Assembly (NCBI RefSeq): GCF_018223745.1
Contig: NZ_CP073653.1
Span: 2,198,001-2,262,000 of the forward strand
DNA length: 64,000 nucleotides
From: Clostridium beijerinckii
Lineage (GTDB): Bacteria; Bacillota; Clostridia; Clostridiales; Clostridiaceae
Reading direction: 5' to 3'
Shown piece by piece: positions 38,025-45,685 of this stretch (position 1 is its first letter; each line of letters begins with the position of its first letter). The notes beneath the pieces were generated by a model, which had not been told where the DNA came from, ran no database searches, and worked only from the letters and a program-made list of their open reading frames with translations. The translations under genes and the position numbers were made by a program.

Positions 38025-38828
38025 TTAAGCTATTCCATAACCATATTTTTCAAAAATCTTTTTACAAGTATCAGTAAATAAGAAATCTTCAAATGCTTTT
38101 GCGGCATCAGCATTTTTGCTAGCCTTAATTATTCCGATTGGATATGTAATCGGTGAATGCTTGTCCTCTGCTATTGTTTCTATAATTTTAGCATCTTTAC
38201 TGCTTAACGCATCACTTTTATATACAAATCCAACTTCAGCATTTCCAGAAGTCGACCAGGCAAGTACTTCTTTTACATCTTTTGCAAAAACAAGTTTTGA
38301 TGAAATAGAATCTTTAATACCAAGCTTAGTGAAAACTTCATCAGCATATTGTCCAGCTGGTACACTTTTAGGTTCCCCAACAGCTATCTTTTTAACCTTA
38401 TCACTTGTTAGATCAGAAAGACCGCTTATAGTAGTGTCTTTAGGTCCGACTAAAACTAAATCATTTTTAACTAAGTCTTTTTTAGTATTTTCAAGTAATA
38501 AAGATTTGCTGTCTAATGCTTTCATTTGGCTTTGACCAGCTGAAATGAAGATATCACAAGGGGCACCTTGTTCTATTTGTTGCTGTAGAGATCCAGAAGC
38601 ACCATAGTTAACAGTTAAAGTAACATTTGGAGCAGTCTTTTTATATTCGTCTTGTATATCTGTCAGTGCTTCTTTTAAACTAGCAGCAGCGGAAATGTTT
38701 AATTCTATTGAAGCTTCAGTAGCAGATTCCTTTTGTGGAGTAGTTGATGCCTTTTGAGCTCCGCAACCAATAAGTGACGTTGTTAATAAAACAGTTACTA
38801 AACTAAATAATCCTATTTTCTTTTTCAT
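38025..38828 (-). CDS. modA: Molybdate-binding lipoprotein ModA
   Basis: Extracytoplasmic binding protein of the molybdate importer. The N-terminal signal is followed by a lipobox with Cys22 (SLIGC), then a Ser/Thr/Gln linker. ISAAASLKEAL near the mature N-terminus and NYGASGSLQQQIEQGAPCDIF are typical ModA oxyanion-site segments. 267 aa. It is transcribed alone on the minus strand, 33 kb from modBC. Direct repeats of AAACGTAA (minus strand, about 38879-38908) lie in its promoter region and are candidate repressor sites. Confidence 0.94.
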   Translation of the reverse strand: MKKKIGLFSLVTVLLTTSLIGCGAQKASTTPQKESATEASIELNISAAASLKEALTDIQDEYKKTAPNVTLTVNYGASGSLQQQIEQGAPCDIFISAGQSQMKALDSKSLLLENTKKDLVKNDLVLVGPKDTTISGLSDLTSDKVKKIAVGEPKSVPAGQYADEVFTKLGIKDSISSKLVFAKDVKEVLAWSTSGNAEVGFVYKSDALSSKDAKIIETIAEDKHSPITYPIGIIKASKNADAAKAFEDFLFTDTCKKIFEKYGYGIA

Positions 38829-38876
38829 AAATAAAACCTCACATTCATAAAAATATTTCTATTATAATTATGTTTT

Positions 38877-38902
38877 GTTACGTTTGGATATGTTTCATTA
38901 CG
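38877..38902. promoter_or_regulatory. Candidate molybdenum-regulator operator upstream of modA
   Basis: On the plus strand GTTACG (38877) plus GATATGTTTCATTACG (38887-38902). A near copy, GTTACG plus GTATGTTTTATTAG, sits at 39036-39055 in the leader of the small RNA-like element. For modA this site falls just upstream of a TATAAT (minus strand, about 38863-38868), where a repressor would block minus-35. The binding protein could be the HTH/PBP regulator at 42752 or the ModE-type fusion at 33575. Inference. Confidence 0.35.
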
Positions 38903-38985
38903 TTTTGCTTGTTGATTATTATACTAGCATTTATTTATAAGAAAAACAATATGTAATTGTAAAAATAAGTACTTGAATAGAAATA

Positions 38986-39015
38986 TTGACAAAATTATTA
39001 GGATATGATTATAAT
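38986..39015 (+). promoter_or_regulatory. Consensus sigma-A promoter for a short non-coding transcript
   Basis: Perfect TTGACA (38986-38991), 18-bp spacer, perfect TATAAT (39010-39015). The predicted start is near 39022, and transcription would hit a strong terminator at 39061-39113. Confidence 0.7.
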
Positions 39016-39021
39016 TAGCCT

Positions 39022-39113
39022 AATGGTAATGTGATGTTACGGTATGTTTTATTAGATAAAGATCTCAAAGAAGAGATTACAGAAATGTATGAGCTTCTTT
39101 GAGATCTTTTTTT
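39022..39113 (+). ncRNA. Predicted about 90-nt terminated transcript (element A): small RNA or leader attenuator
   Basis: It follows a consensus promoter and ends in a perfect 13-bp hairpin, GATCTCAAAGAAG (39061-39073) / CTTCTTTGAGATC (39094-39106), and seven T. No ORF follows for 350 bp. The 20-nt loop resembles that of element B at 39880-39929, with AGA(A/T)T(A/G)CAGAAATGTA shared by both, which plain terminators would not need. Its leader carries the modA-like motif GTTACG...TATGTTT. It could be a Mo-responsive sRNA or a riboswitch-like attenuator; function unknown. Confidence 0.45.
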
Positions 39114-39374
39114 GCTTATGTTGAGAAAATATATAATTATGTACAAGTAATATAGCTTGTAATATCACATCTCTATATTGCATTTGTACGATAGAAACAG
39201 TAATTACGTAATGTTATTGCTTCTACTCATAATCTTTTATAATTATTTCAAGATATTTTTGACTCAGTGTATTTATTGAAATAATAAAGGATTTTATAAA
39301 TGTGATGCTGATGTAAAACTATTTTCAAATTGTATTGTGAAATGATAAAAATTAACATATAAGTAAAAATATTG

Positions 39375-39403
39375 TTGTAAATTAAGCTGGAATAATTTAT
39401 AAT
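39375..39403 (+). promoter_or_regulatory. Promoter of mop
   Basis: TTGTAA (39375-39380), 17-bp spacer, perfect TATAAT (39398-39403). The leader holds a small hairpin AATCAAT/ATTGATT before the GGGGAGG site of mop. Confidence 0.65.
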
Positions 39404-39463
39404 GTACATAATCAATAGTAACATAACAACATTGATTGAATTTAACTTGGGGAGGAAATAAAA

Positions 39464-39670
39464 ATGAAATTAAGTGCAAGAAACCAATTGGCAGGAAAAG
39501 TTGTTGAAATTAAAGAAGGGGCAGTAAATGCATCAGTAAAAATCGAAATTGCTGAAAATACTATAATATCAGCAACTATATCAATGGATGCAGTAAAGGA
39601 ACTAGGATTAACAGTAGGATCAGAAGCTACAGCAGTAATTAAGGCAACATCAGTAATGGTTATGGCTTAG
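39464..39670 (+). CDS. mop: Molbindin Mop (molybdate-binding protein)
   Basis: Small cytosolic molybdate/tungstate storage protein, a single TOBE/Mop domain that assembles as a hexamer. The SARNQLAGKVVEIKEGAVNA N-terminus and the SMDAVKELGLTVGSEATAVIK C-terminal half are typical of the Mop proteins first described in Clostridium pasteurianum. 68 aa is exact family length. It has its own promoter and terminator and a strong GGGGAGG site. It buffers molybdate for Moco and nitrogenase cofactor synthesis. Confidence 0.95.
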   Translation: MKLSARNQLAGKVVEIKEGAVNASVKIEIAENTIISATISMDAVKELGLTVGSEATAVIKATSVMVMA

Positions 39671-39707
39671 TTCTCTATCATCTTATACTACATATGAAAT
39701 CATAATC

Positions 39708-39746
39708 AAAAGAGGATATCTTAAGCTAAGATATTCTCTTTTTTAC
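39708..39746 (+). terminator. Terminator of mop
   Basis: 15-bp stem (39709-39723 with 39727-39741, one G-T pair), three-base loop, T run. Confidence 0.8.
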
Positions 39747-39879
39747 TAGCAGACTACTATATATATTTAAATAAAAGGATATATATCAAAAAAATAATTC
39801 TTTACAATACTACAAGAATATAGTTATATGTGTGTATATTTATGATATCTATATGCAATGTTCGGAATCATTAATAATG

Positions 39880-39929
39880 ATCTCAAAGAGGAGAATGCAG
39901 AAATGTAGAAAACTCTTTGAGATTTTTTG
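39880..39929 (+). terminator. Element B: attenuator-like hairpin before the GTPase/ABC gene
   Basis: 11-bp perfect stem ATCTCAAAGAG (39880-39890) / CTCTTTGAGAT (39913-39923) then six T. The loop is similar to element A. It lies 70-120 bp before the GTPase/ABC start, with no gene end just upstream except mop, which has its own terminator. It is therefore probably an attenuator in the leader of the next operon. Confidence 0.6.
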
Positions 39930-40001
39930 TTTATAAAAAATTAAATTATGATATCCCAATAATGGTATCTTAAAAGGTTGAACAAGAATGGAGTGATTAA
40001 T

Positions 40002-41519
40002 TTGAAATTTGTTACATTTTCTGGACCACCATCATCGGGCAAGACTTCAGTAATATTAAAGGTAATTGAGTGCTTAAAATCGGAACAAAGAAAATGTGGA
40101 GTTGTAAAATTTGACTGCCTTACAACTTATGATGATTTACTTTATAAAAAGGCAGGAATTGAAGTTATGGTAGGATTATCAGGAAATCTTTGCCCGGATC
40201 ACTTTTATATCAGTAATATAGATGATTGTGTTAAATATGGAACAGAGAATGGGTTCGATTTGTTGATAAGCGAGAGTGCGGGGTTATGTAATAGGTGCTC
40301 ACCTCATATTAAGGGTATTTTAGCAGTATGCGTAATAGATAGTCTGTCTGGAGTAAACACCCCTAAAAAGATTGGACCAATGTTAAAATATGCGGATATT
40401 ATAGTAATTACAAAAGGTGACATAGTTTCTCAGGCTGAAAGAGAAGTGTTTAGTTTTATGGTAAAAGAGGCTAATTCCAAAGCAGAGATAGTGTATATTA
40501 ATGGTCTTACTGGTCAGGGGGCTTATGAATTAAGCTTAAGCATAAAAAAAGCAAAATCTATTGAGAGTCTTGAAGGAGAAAAACTTAGATTTACAATGCC
40601 TTCAGCATTATGCTCTTATTGCCTTGGAGAAACAATAATAGGTGAAGATTACCAAACTGGAAACACGAAAAAAATAAATTTCCAAGAAATTAAAAGTAAC
40701 AGAGAACTTAAAACGAGTTATTCTTTCAACAAAAATAGTGAAATATCTGAAATAGACTGCACAATAGTTAACTCGTTAACAATTGTAGGAGGACATGATA
40801 AAGGTGGAAATAAAGAAGATATTGAACTTACAATTAAAGTAGGGGAAGTAATTTGCATAGTTGGACCTACAGGATCTGGTAAAAGTAGATTACTCGAAGA
40901 TATAGAGTGTATTGCGAGTGGTGATACTCCAACTGGAAGAATTATAAAAATAAATGGAGAAAATTTAAATTGTAGCAGGCTGGTTGCAGAGCTTTCGCAG
41001 AATATGAATTTTGTAATGGATGTATCTGTAGAAGAATTTATAAAAATGCATGCAAAAAGCAGGAATGTTATAGAGATAAAAAGTATTACAGACAAAATAG
41101 TAAAATATGCAAATGAACTAGCAGGAGAAGAATTCACTGGGGATACACCGATAACTTCATTGAGCGGGGGGCAATCAAGAGCATTAATGATTGCAGATAC
41201 AGCATTATTAAGCGCTTCCCCAATAGTACTCATTGATGAAATTGAAAATGCAGGGGTAGATAGAAGTAGGGCATTAGAACTTTTAGTTAAAGAAGGAAAA
41301 ATAGTTTTTGTATCTACTCATGACCCTATATTAGCATTGCTTGGGGATAAGAGAATTGTGATAAAAAATGGTGCGATAAATAAAGTAATCACAACAGTTC
41401 CAAAGGAAAGAGATAATCTTAAGATTATGAAACAAATTGATAATAAAATGTTAGAACTTAGAAATGCCTTAAGAAGTGGAGAAGTAATAGATTGGGATAT
41501 GAAAGAATATTTTCTATAG
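40002..41519 (+). CDS. HypB/CobW-like GTPase fused to an ABC-type ATPase (unknown function)
   Basis: A two-engine soluble protein of 505 aa. Residues 1-190 resemble SIMIBI/G3E metal-chaperone GTPases (HypB, UreG, CobW): Walker A GPPSSGKT at 8-15, ESAGLCNRC (94-99, the switch region with a CxxC), and TKGD at 137-140 as G4. A CSYC knuckle (204-207) bridges to an ABC domain with Walker A GPTGSGKS (288-295), LSGGQ (387-391) and Walker B IVLIDEIENAG. No membrane segment or permease gene is nearby. TTG 40002 is chosen as start because GGAGTG lies 6 nt before it. A metal or cofactor loading role for Mo or nitrogenase enzymes is inferred. The stop codon lies in a T2 repeat end. Confidence 0.75.
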   Translation: MKFVTFSGPPSSGKTSVILKVIECLKSEQRKCGVVKFDCLTTYDDLLYKKAGIEVMVGLSGNLCPDHFYISNIDDCVKYGTENGFDLLISESAGLCNRCSPHIKGILAVCVIDSLSGVNTPKKIGPMLKYADIIVITKGDIVSQAEREVFSFMVKEANSKAEIVYINGLTGQGAYELSLSIKKAKSIESLEGEKLRFTMPSALCSYCLGETIIGEDYQTGNTKKINFQEIKSNRELKTSYSFNKNSEISEIDCTIVNSLTIVGGHDKGGNKEDIELTIKVGEVICIVGPTGSGKSRLLEDIECIASGDTPTGRIIKINGENLNCSRLVAELSQNMNFVMDVSVEEFIKMHAKSRNVIEIKSITDKIVKYANELAGEEFTGDTPITSLSGGQSRALMIADTALLSASPIVLIDEIENAGVDRSRALELLVKEGKIVFVSTHDPILALLGDKRIVIKNGAINKVITTVPKERDNLKIMKQIDNKMLELRNALRSGEVIDWDMKEYFL

Positions 41520-41685
41520 ATATCCAAATGCGACTTAGACTTACGCAATAGCCAACCGAAATTAGGTGAACTCTGTTGTTTCGGTTGCTATAGAATACAG
41601 CTGTGAATTTCTAACATCAGAAGTTGCAACATTTCTGCATGCTCCCGAGGCAAGCTCGTGACAAGCAAAAATGGAACATCTTCTT
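41515..41685. mobile_element. MITE-like element, family T2 (copy whose end supplies a stop codon)
   Basis: TATAGATATCC starts at 41515, and its TAG (41517-41519) is the stop of the GTPase/ABC gene. AACCGAAATTAGGTGAACTC, CATGCTCCCGAGGCAAGCTC and GTGACAAGCAAAAATGGAAC match the copy at 8983-9284. The right end is degraded. Confidence 0.65.
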
Positions 41686-41727
41686 ATTAAAAATAAGTGA
41701 AAAAAATATAAGATGGAGGTTGAAAAT

Positions 41728-42690
41728 ATGGGAAAGATGAAAAATATAATTGATAAATCAGAATACGATGTTCTTGGATTGTTACCGTGCCCTATAAAAG
41801 TGCCAATAGAAATTGGTTTTGATGAAATGATAAATAATTTAGAAAGTGAATGTGATTTTAAATATCTTGTTGAAGGTAATGCTAATTATGAGGTCATGTG
41901 GATGGATGAGTCTTCATATATTCCTAAAAAAGAAGAATTGCCAAAGATTATTATAAGTGCTGGAGTTAATAGTTTTTATAGAAAAGATTTTAGAGCTAAG
42001 GCAATAGAAGAGAAATACTTTAAGGAAATCAAAAACATAGAAGATGGAAAATTAATTGAAAATGATTTTAGTGATCCAAAAGGTAATTATTATATAATGG
42101 CATTAAATCATTTAGTTATGGCAGTAGATTTAACTAAATTGAATAATAGAAATATACCAACCTCGTGGGGAGAACTTTTGAATAGTTCATTTAAAAAAGA
42201 AGTTGCCATAAGAGGAAAGCGAGGAAAGTATTGTGAAACAACATTGCTAGCGATATATAAAGATTATGGTATGGATGGAATTATGAAATTAAAAGAACTT
42301 GTTGGCTTTGGCGGACATCCAGCTGAAATGGTAAAGAATGCAGGAAAAGGAATTGAGAATTCACCTACAATTAGTGTTATTCCCTATTTTTATGCAAGGC
42401 TTCTTAAAAATAATAAGAATGTTAAGATTGTTTGGCCTGAAGAAGGTGCAATAGTTAGTCCAGTGACATTATTAGTCCAAAATGATATTTCAAACATGTT
42501 GGAAAATGTGGTGAGCCATTTTACTAGTGAACAAGTACGAAATATATGCAAAGATGCAGCACTGCCTCATCCAATGGATTATTTAGAGTGCTTAAAAGAA
42601 AACAATTATAAGTTAAATTGGTTGGGATGGGATTTTATAAGCAATAATGATATAAACAAATTACTTCCAAATTTAAATAAATGTTTCTAA
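41728..42690 (+). CDS. Cytosolic substrate-binding-protein-like protein (PBP type II fold, unknown ligand)
   Basis: Looks like an iron(III)/spermidine-type ABC binding protein but has no signal peptide or lipobox, so it should stay in the cytosol. Suggestive segments are LLPCPIKVPIEIGFDEMI at the N-terminus, YIMALNHLVMAVDLTKLNNR, PTSWGELLNSSFKKEVAIRG and VVSPVTLL-like VSPVTLLVQND. Cysteines occur at LLPCP, ESECD and KYCETT. 320 aa. The start ATG 41728 follows GGAGG; the ATG at 41713 overlaps that site. Its pairing with the GTPase/ABC fusion upstream suggests a ligand-handing partner, perhaps for a metal oxyanion or cofactor. This is inference. Confidence 0.65.
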   Translation: MGKMKNIIDKSEYDVLGLLPCPIKVPIEIGFDEMINNLESECDFKYLVEGNANYEVMWMDESSYIPKKEELPKIIISAGVNSFYRKDFRAKAIEEKYFKEIKNIEDGKLIENDFSDPKGNYYIMALNHLVMAVDLTKLNNRNIPTSWGELLNSSFKKEVAIRGKRGKYCETTLLAIYKDYGMDGIMKLKELVGFGGHPAEMVKNAGKGIENSPTISVIPYFYARLLKNNKNVKIVWPEEGAIVSPVTLLVQNDISNMLENVVSHFTSEQVRNICKDAALPHPMDYLECLKENNYKLNWLGWDFISNNDINKLLPNLNKCF

Positions 42691-42751
42691 ATGCTAGAAA
42701 TTCTCACCTCTAAATGTTAGAATAAATTATTATACGGAGGAGGGAAGTTCT

Positions 42752-43717
42752 ATGAATAATGAAGAATCCCTAACGGCAGTAGATGTCGCTGAACTATTAA
42801 AGATAACTAAAAATACAGTGTATGAAATGGTCAAAAGAGGTGAATTACCTGGATACAAAGTGGGGAAAAAGCTTAGAATTGATAAAAAGGATGTTGAGAA
42901 TTACATCAATAGTCAAAAGGTAGCAAAAGGTAGCAATAATCAGATTAAGATATTAATAGATGAGCCAGTAATAGAAGAAAATCTGAGTAATATAAAAAAA
43001 GCGGAAAATTCAAATGATATTATAATATCAGGGCAAGATGTGATTTTAGATGTTTTAGCAGAAAAAATTAGGGAAAAGGCAAATGATATAAGGGTCCTTA
43101 GGTCTAATACAGGAAGCTACTCAGGTCTATATGACTTATATAATGATAAAATTTCTATATCGTCAGTACATTTATGGGATGGAGATACTAATGAATATAA
43201 TACTGCTTTTGTAAGGAAACTAGTTCCAGGTATATCTTGTTTAATTATAAACTTGGCTTACAGAAATGTTGGTTTTTATGTTCCAAAAGGAAATCCCAAT
43301 AAAATAACTAATTGGAAAGACTTGATTAAACAAGATATATCCATGATAAATAGGGAAAAAGGTTCTGGAATAAGAATTTTGCTTGATGAGAAATTAAGAG
43401 TTAATAATATAAATAGAGAACAAATTAAAGGATATAATATTGAAAAACAATCCCACTCTGCAGTAGCAAGAAGTATTGCAAGAGGGGAAGGTAATGTTGG
43501 GATAGGAAATGAAAAAGCAGCTAATCAGGTTGATGGGATTGATTTTATTAAAATTCAGGAAGAAAGATATGACTTAGTTATCAAGGAATCTGATTTAAAA
43601 TATCCTATATATCAACTTATAATTAGAACTATTCAAAGTGAAGAGTTTAAGAGGGAAATTGAAAGTTTAGGCGGATATGATTTAAAAGATATAGGCAAAA
43701 TACTTGATAAAACATAA
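42752..43717 (+). CDS. Excisionase-type HTH regulator with periplasmic-binding-protein-like sensor domain
   Basis: Residues 1-55 are a MerR/excisionase-type helix-turn-helix (LTAVDVAELLKITKNTVYEM, PGYKVGKKLRIDKKDVENYI). Residues about 95-320 are a PBP-like ligand domain related to molybdate/tungstate binders (SGQDVILDVLAEKI, SSVHLWDGDTNEYN, GFYVPKGNP, RGEGNVGIGNEKAA). Such proteins (PBP-like domain family PF12727) are frequently encoded with Mo/W transport genes and act like ModE. It is a good candidate regulator of modA, mop and the operon it closes. GGAGGAGGG precedes the start. A terminator follows at 43757. Confidence 0.85.
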   Translation: MNNEESLTAVDVAELLKITKNTVYEMVKRGELPGYKVGKKLRIDKKDVENYINSQKVAKGSNNQIKILIDEPVIEENLSNIKKAENSNDIIISGQDVILDVLAEKIREKANDIRVLRSNTGSYSGLYDLYNDKISISSVHLWDGDTNEYNTAFVRKLVPGISCLIINLAYRNVGFYVPKGNPNKITNWKDLIKQDISMINREKGSGIRILLDEKLRVNNINREQIKGYNIEKQSHSAVARSIARGEGNVGIGNEKAANQVDGIDFIKIQEERYDLVIKESDLKYPIYQLIIRTIQSEEFKREIESLGGYDLKDIGKILDKT

Positions 43718-43756
43718 ATAATGATATAGTATAAGATTAATATTATAATTTTATGC

Positions 43757-43790
43757 AAAGGCGCAGTAATTTTACTGTGCCTTTTTGTTA
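43757..43790 (+). terminator. Terminator after the HTH/PBP regulator
   Basis: 13-pair stem 43757-43769 / 43772-43784 with one G-T pair and a 2-nt apex, followed by TTTTTG. It separates the molybdenum block from the nitrogen fixation block. Confidence 0.8.
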
Positions 43791-43799
43791 TTAAAAAAT

Positions 43800-43854
43800 A
43801 AGGTATATGAAAGAAAATAATAGATGATGATTGATTATTTTTTGAATATATCTA
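43800..43854. repeat. Minimal T3-like element
   Basis: AAGGTATATGAAAGAAAATAAT joined to TGATTATTTTTTGAATATATCT, the two T3 ends with mutated termini, just before the AnfO-like gene. Confidence 0.5.
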
Positions 43855-43873
43855 AATAAAGGAGTGATAGTAT

Positions 43874-44482
43874 ATGGATGAAATAGGAGTATTTTTAAAC
43901 GAAAAAGATCTTATAAGTTCTTTTGAGGAAGCACGATATGTAAAAATATTTGCAAAAGAAAAACATTTGTGGAAAACAAAAAAAACCATTTTAATTAATA
44001 GGGCAGGTGGTGAAAAATCAATAAATGAAATCAGACAGGAATACAAAAATGTAATTAATGAAATGGATGATTGTAAAATTATAATAGTAACAAAGGCTTT
44101 TGGAATTCCGTATAGTGTATTTTATATGGGGGATTTTAGTGTTTGGGAATTGGAAGGAAACCCATTTGATTATTTTGATGAAATTATTAAAAATGAAATG
44201 GTACAAGAGGAGAATGAAAATAAAGAAGTTGAAATTGCTAAGAAACTTGGTGATGGATATTTCATGATAGATCTACAGGAATTAGAGCTGATAAATCCTG
44301 AAATAACTTCTAAAAAGGCAATAATTCCTTATTTAGAAAAAGAAGATGTAAAAAAAATAGAAGTACGCTGTTGTCATGTACCGCCTTGGCTGGTTGCAAA
44401 AATGGACAAGGGTGAAATCTTATTATCCATTAATGAGATAAAAAGAAATGATTATATGGTAACTGTACAGAAAAATGTTTGA
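43874..44482 (+). CDS. AnfO-like nitrogenase accessory protein
   Basis: Resembles AnfO, an accessory protein first known from iron-only nitrogenase clusters: MDEIGVFLNEK at the start, a coiled KSINEIRQEYKNVINEMDDC stretch, and GIPYSVFYMGDFSVWELEGN, the most conserved family segment. The C-terminal 80 residues (IDLQELELINPEITSKKAII; RCCHVPPWLVAKM) are a second small domain with a Cys-Cys pair. 202 aa. GGAGTG lies upstream. No anfD, anfG or anfK is present; here it stands at the head of a Mo-type nif cluster. The molecular role is not established. Confidence 0.75.
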   Translation: MDEIGVFLNEKDLISSFEEARYVKIFAKEKHLWKTKKTILINRAGGEKSINEIRQEYKNVINEMDDCKIIIVTKAFGIPYSVFYMGDFSVWELEGNPFDYFDEIIKNEMVQEENENKEVEIAKKLGDGYFMIDLQELELINPEITSKKAIIPYLEKEDVKKIEVRCCHVPPWLVAKMDKGEILLSINEIKRNDYMVTVQKNV

Positions 44483-44503
44483 GGCACATGAAAAAAATAA
44501 TAG
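44481..44503. repeat. T3 left-end fragment
   Basis: GAGGCACATGAAAAAAATAATAG, overlapping the stop of the AnfO-like gene. No right end is found before the next gene. Confidence 0.4.
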
Positions 44504-44519
44504 ACTAGGAGGCGAATTT

Positions 44520-45449
44520 ATGGAGAAAATAATAACTAAGTATGGTATTTTAAATGATGCTATTATTGCTGAGTATTATTCCACTGGGGAACCAGAAGCG
44601 TATAAGGTGGAAGAATACAGCGAATTAAAAGTTTTAGACTATAATTTAGTACCGTTGCATGGATTTGTAGATGAAAGAAGAAAAGAATTTCCACCAGTAA
44701 AGGTATTTAAGAATGGCAATATTAAGAGTATTTCATTAAATGATTTGACAGTAATAAATACTAGTATAGGTGTATTTGAAGTTGAAAAAATAACATTCTA
44801 TGAAGATGGTGAAATAAATAGATTGTTTCCTTTGGATGGAAGATTGTCAGGGTATTGGACTGAAGATGATGAATATAAATTAGCAAAAGCTTATAAATTT
44901 AGTTTTGATTTTTCATCATTTGAAGCTAAGATTATGTCTCTTCATTTCTATGAAACACAAGAACTTAAAAGTATCACATTGTGGCCAAAAGAAAAAATTA
45001 AAATAAATGTTGGAGAATATAATTTTGCAGGCAGAATAGGAGTCTCTTTATATAAAAGTGGAAAAATAAAATCCTGTGAGCCATTAATTGCAACAAATAT
45101 AAAAACGCCCATTGGAAAAATCGAAGCTTATGACGTTAATGCAATGGGAATTCATGGGGATAGTAATTCTTTAGAATTTTATGAGGATGGAAGCATAAAA
45201 TCTCTTATCACATCTACTAATACAATTACAATTAAAACATCGGAAGGTGACACGATTTTTCATTCTCCAAAAAAAATTAGATTGTATTCTAACAGTGAAG
45301 TTCTGGATACGATAACTTTAAAGGTGGAATTTATTGATGATAAGGTCATAATAGATAAACAATATGAATATGAGATTAAAGAAAATAAATTTGAGATAAA
45401 AGCATTTGGAGAAAGACACTTTACCCTTAATGGAGATAGAAATAAATAA
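44520..45449 (+). CDS. Unknown nif-linked protein with MORN/YwqK-like repeats (309 aa)
   Basis: Product not recognised. It contains several spaced copies of a degenerate aromatic-x-x-G-x-I-x-S motif (VFKNGNIKSIS, FYEDGEINRLF, LYKSGKIKSCE, FYEDGSIKSLI), the pattern of YwqK/MORN-variant beta-hairpin repeats. The chain is thus a mostly beta, repeat-built soluble protein. The start at ATG 44520 is set by AGGAGGCG; the longer frame is repeat-derived. It follows the AnfO-like gene by 37 bp in the same direction and precedes the nifH promoter, so a role with nitrogenase assembly is suggested by position only. Confidence 0.7.
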   Translation: MEKIITKYGILNDAIIAEYYSTGEPEAYKVEEYSELKVLDYNLVPLHGFVDERRKEFPPVKVFKNGNIKSISLNDLTVINTSIGVFEVEKITFYEDGEINRLFPLDGRLSGYWTEDDEYKLAKAYKFSFDFSSFEAKIMSLHFYETQELKSITLWPKEKIKINVGEYNFAGRIGVSLYKSGKIKSCEPLIATNIKTPIGKIEAYDVNAMGIHGDSNSLEFYEDGSIKSLITSTNTITIKTSEGDTIFHSPKKIRLYSNSEVLDTITLKVEFIDDKVIIDKQYEYEIKENKFEIKAFGERHFTLNGDRNK

Positions 45450-45543
45450 TTCTCATTAAATTTAACAAAACACGAATGATTTTGATAAATTGATAAAAAT
45501 ATATCGTTATCATTAGAAAAGTTATAGAAAATAAAAAAATAGT

Positions 45544-45571
45544 TTGCAATATCAGTTTTTTGTGATATTAT
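45544..45571 (+). promoter_or_regulatory. Predicted nifH promoter
   Basis: TTGCAA (45544-45549), 16-bp spacer, TATTAT (45566-45571), giving a leader of about 325 nt that carries the attenuator at 45686-45742. No NifA or sigma-54 box (GG-N10-GC) is seen. Confidence 0.5.
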
Positions 45572-45685
45572 AGTTTCAATAAATAAAACAAGCAAATGAA
45601 AAAAAGAAATTAATAAAAAAGTAATTATATACAAGTTTTTTTGAAATAATATAACTTAAATTAAAAAAATATTAACCTGTCATTA

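Noticed and set aside
45260..45634. 124-codon minus-strand ORF over the end of the MORN-like gene and the nifH promoter
   Set aside because: Antisense shadow in AT-rich DNA with no start site or similarity.
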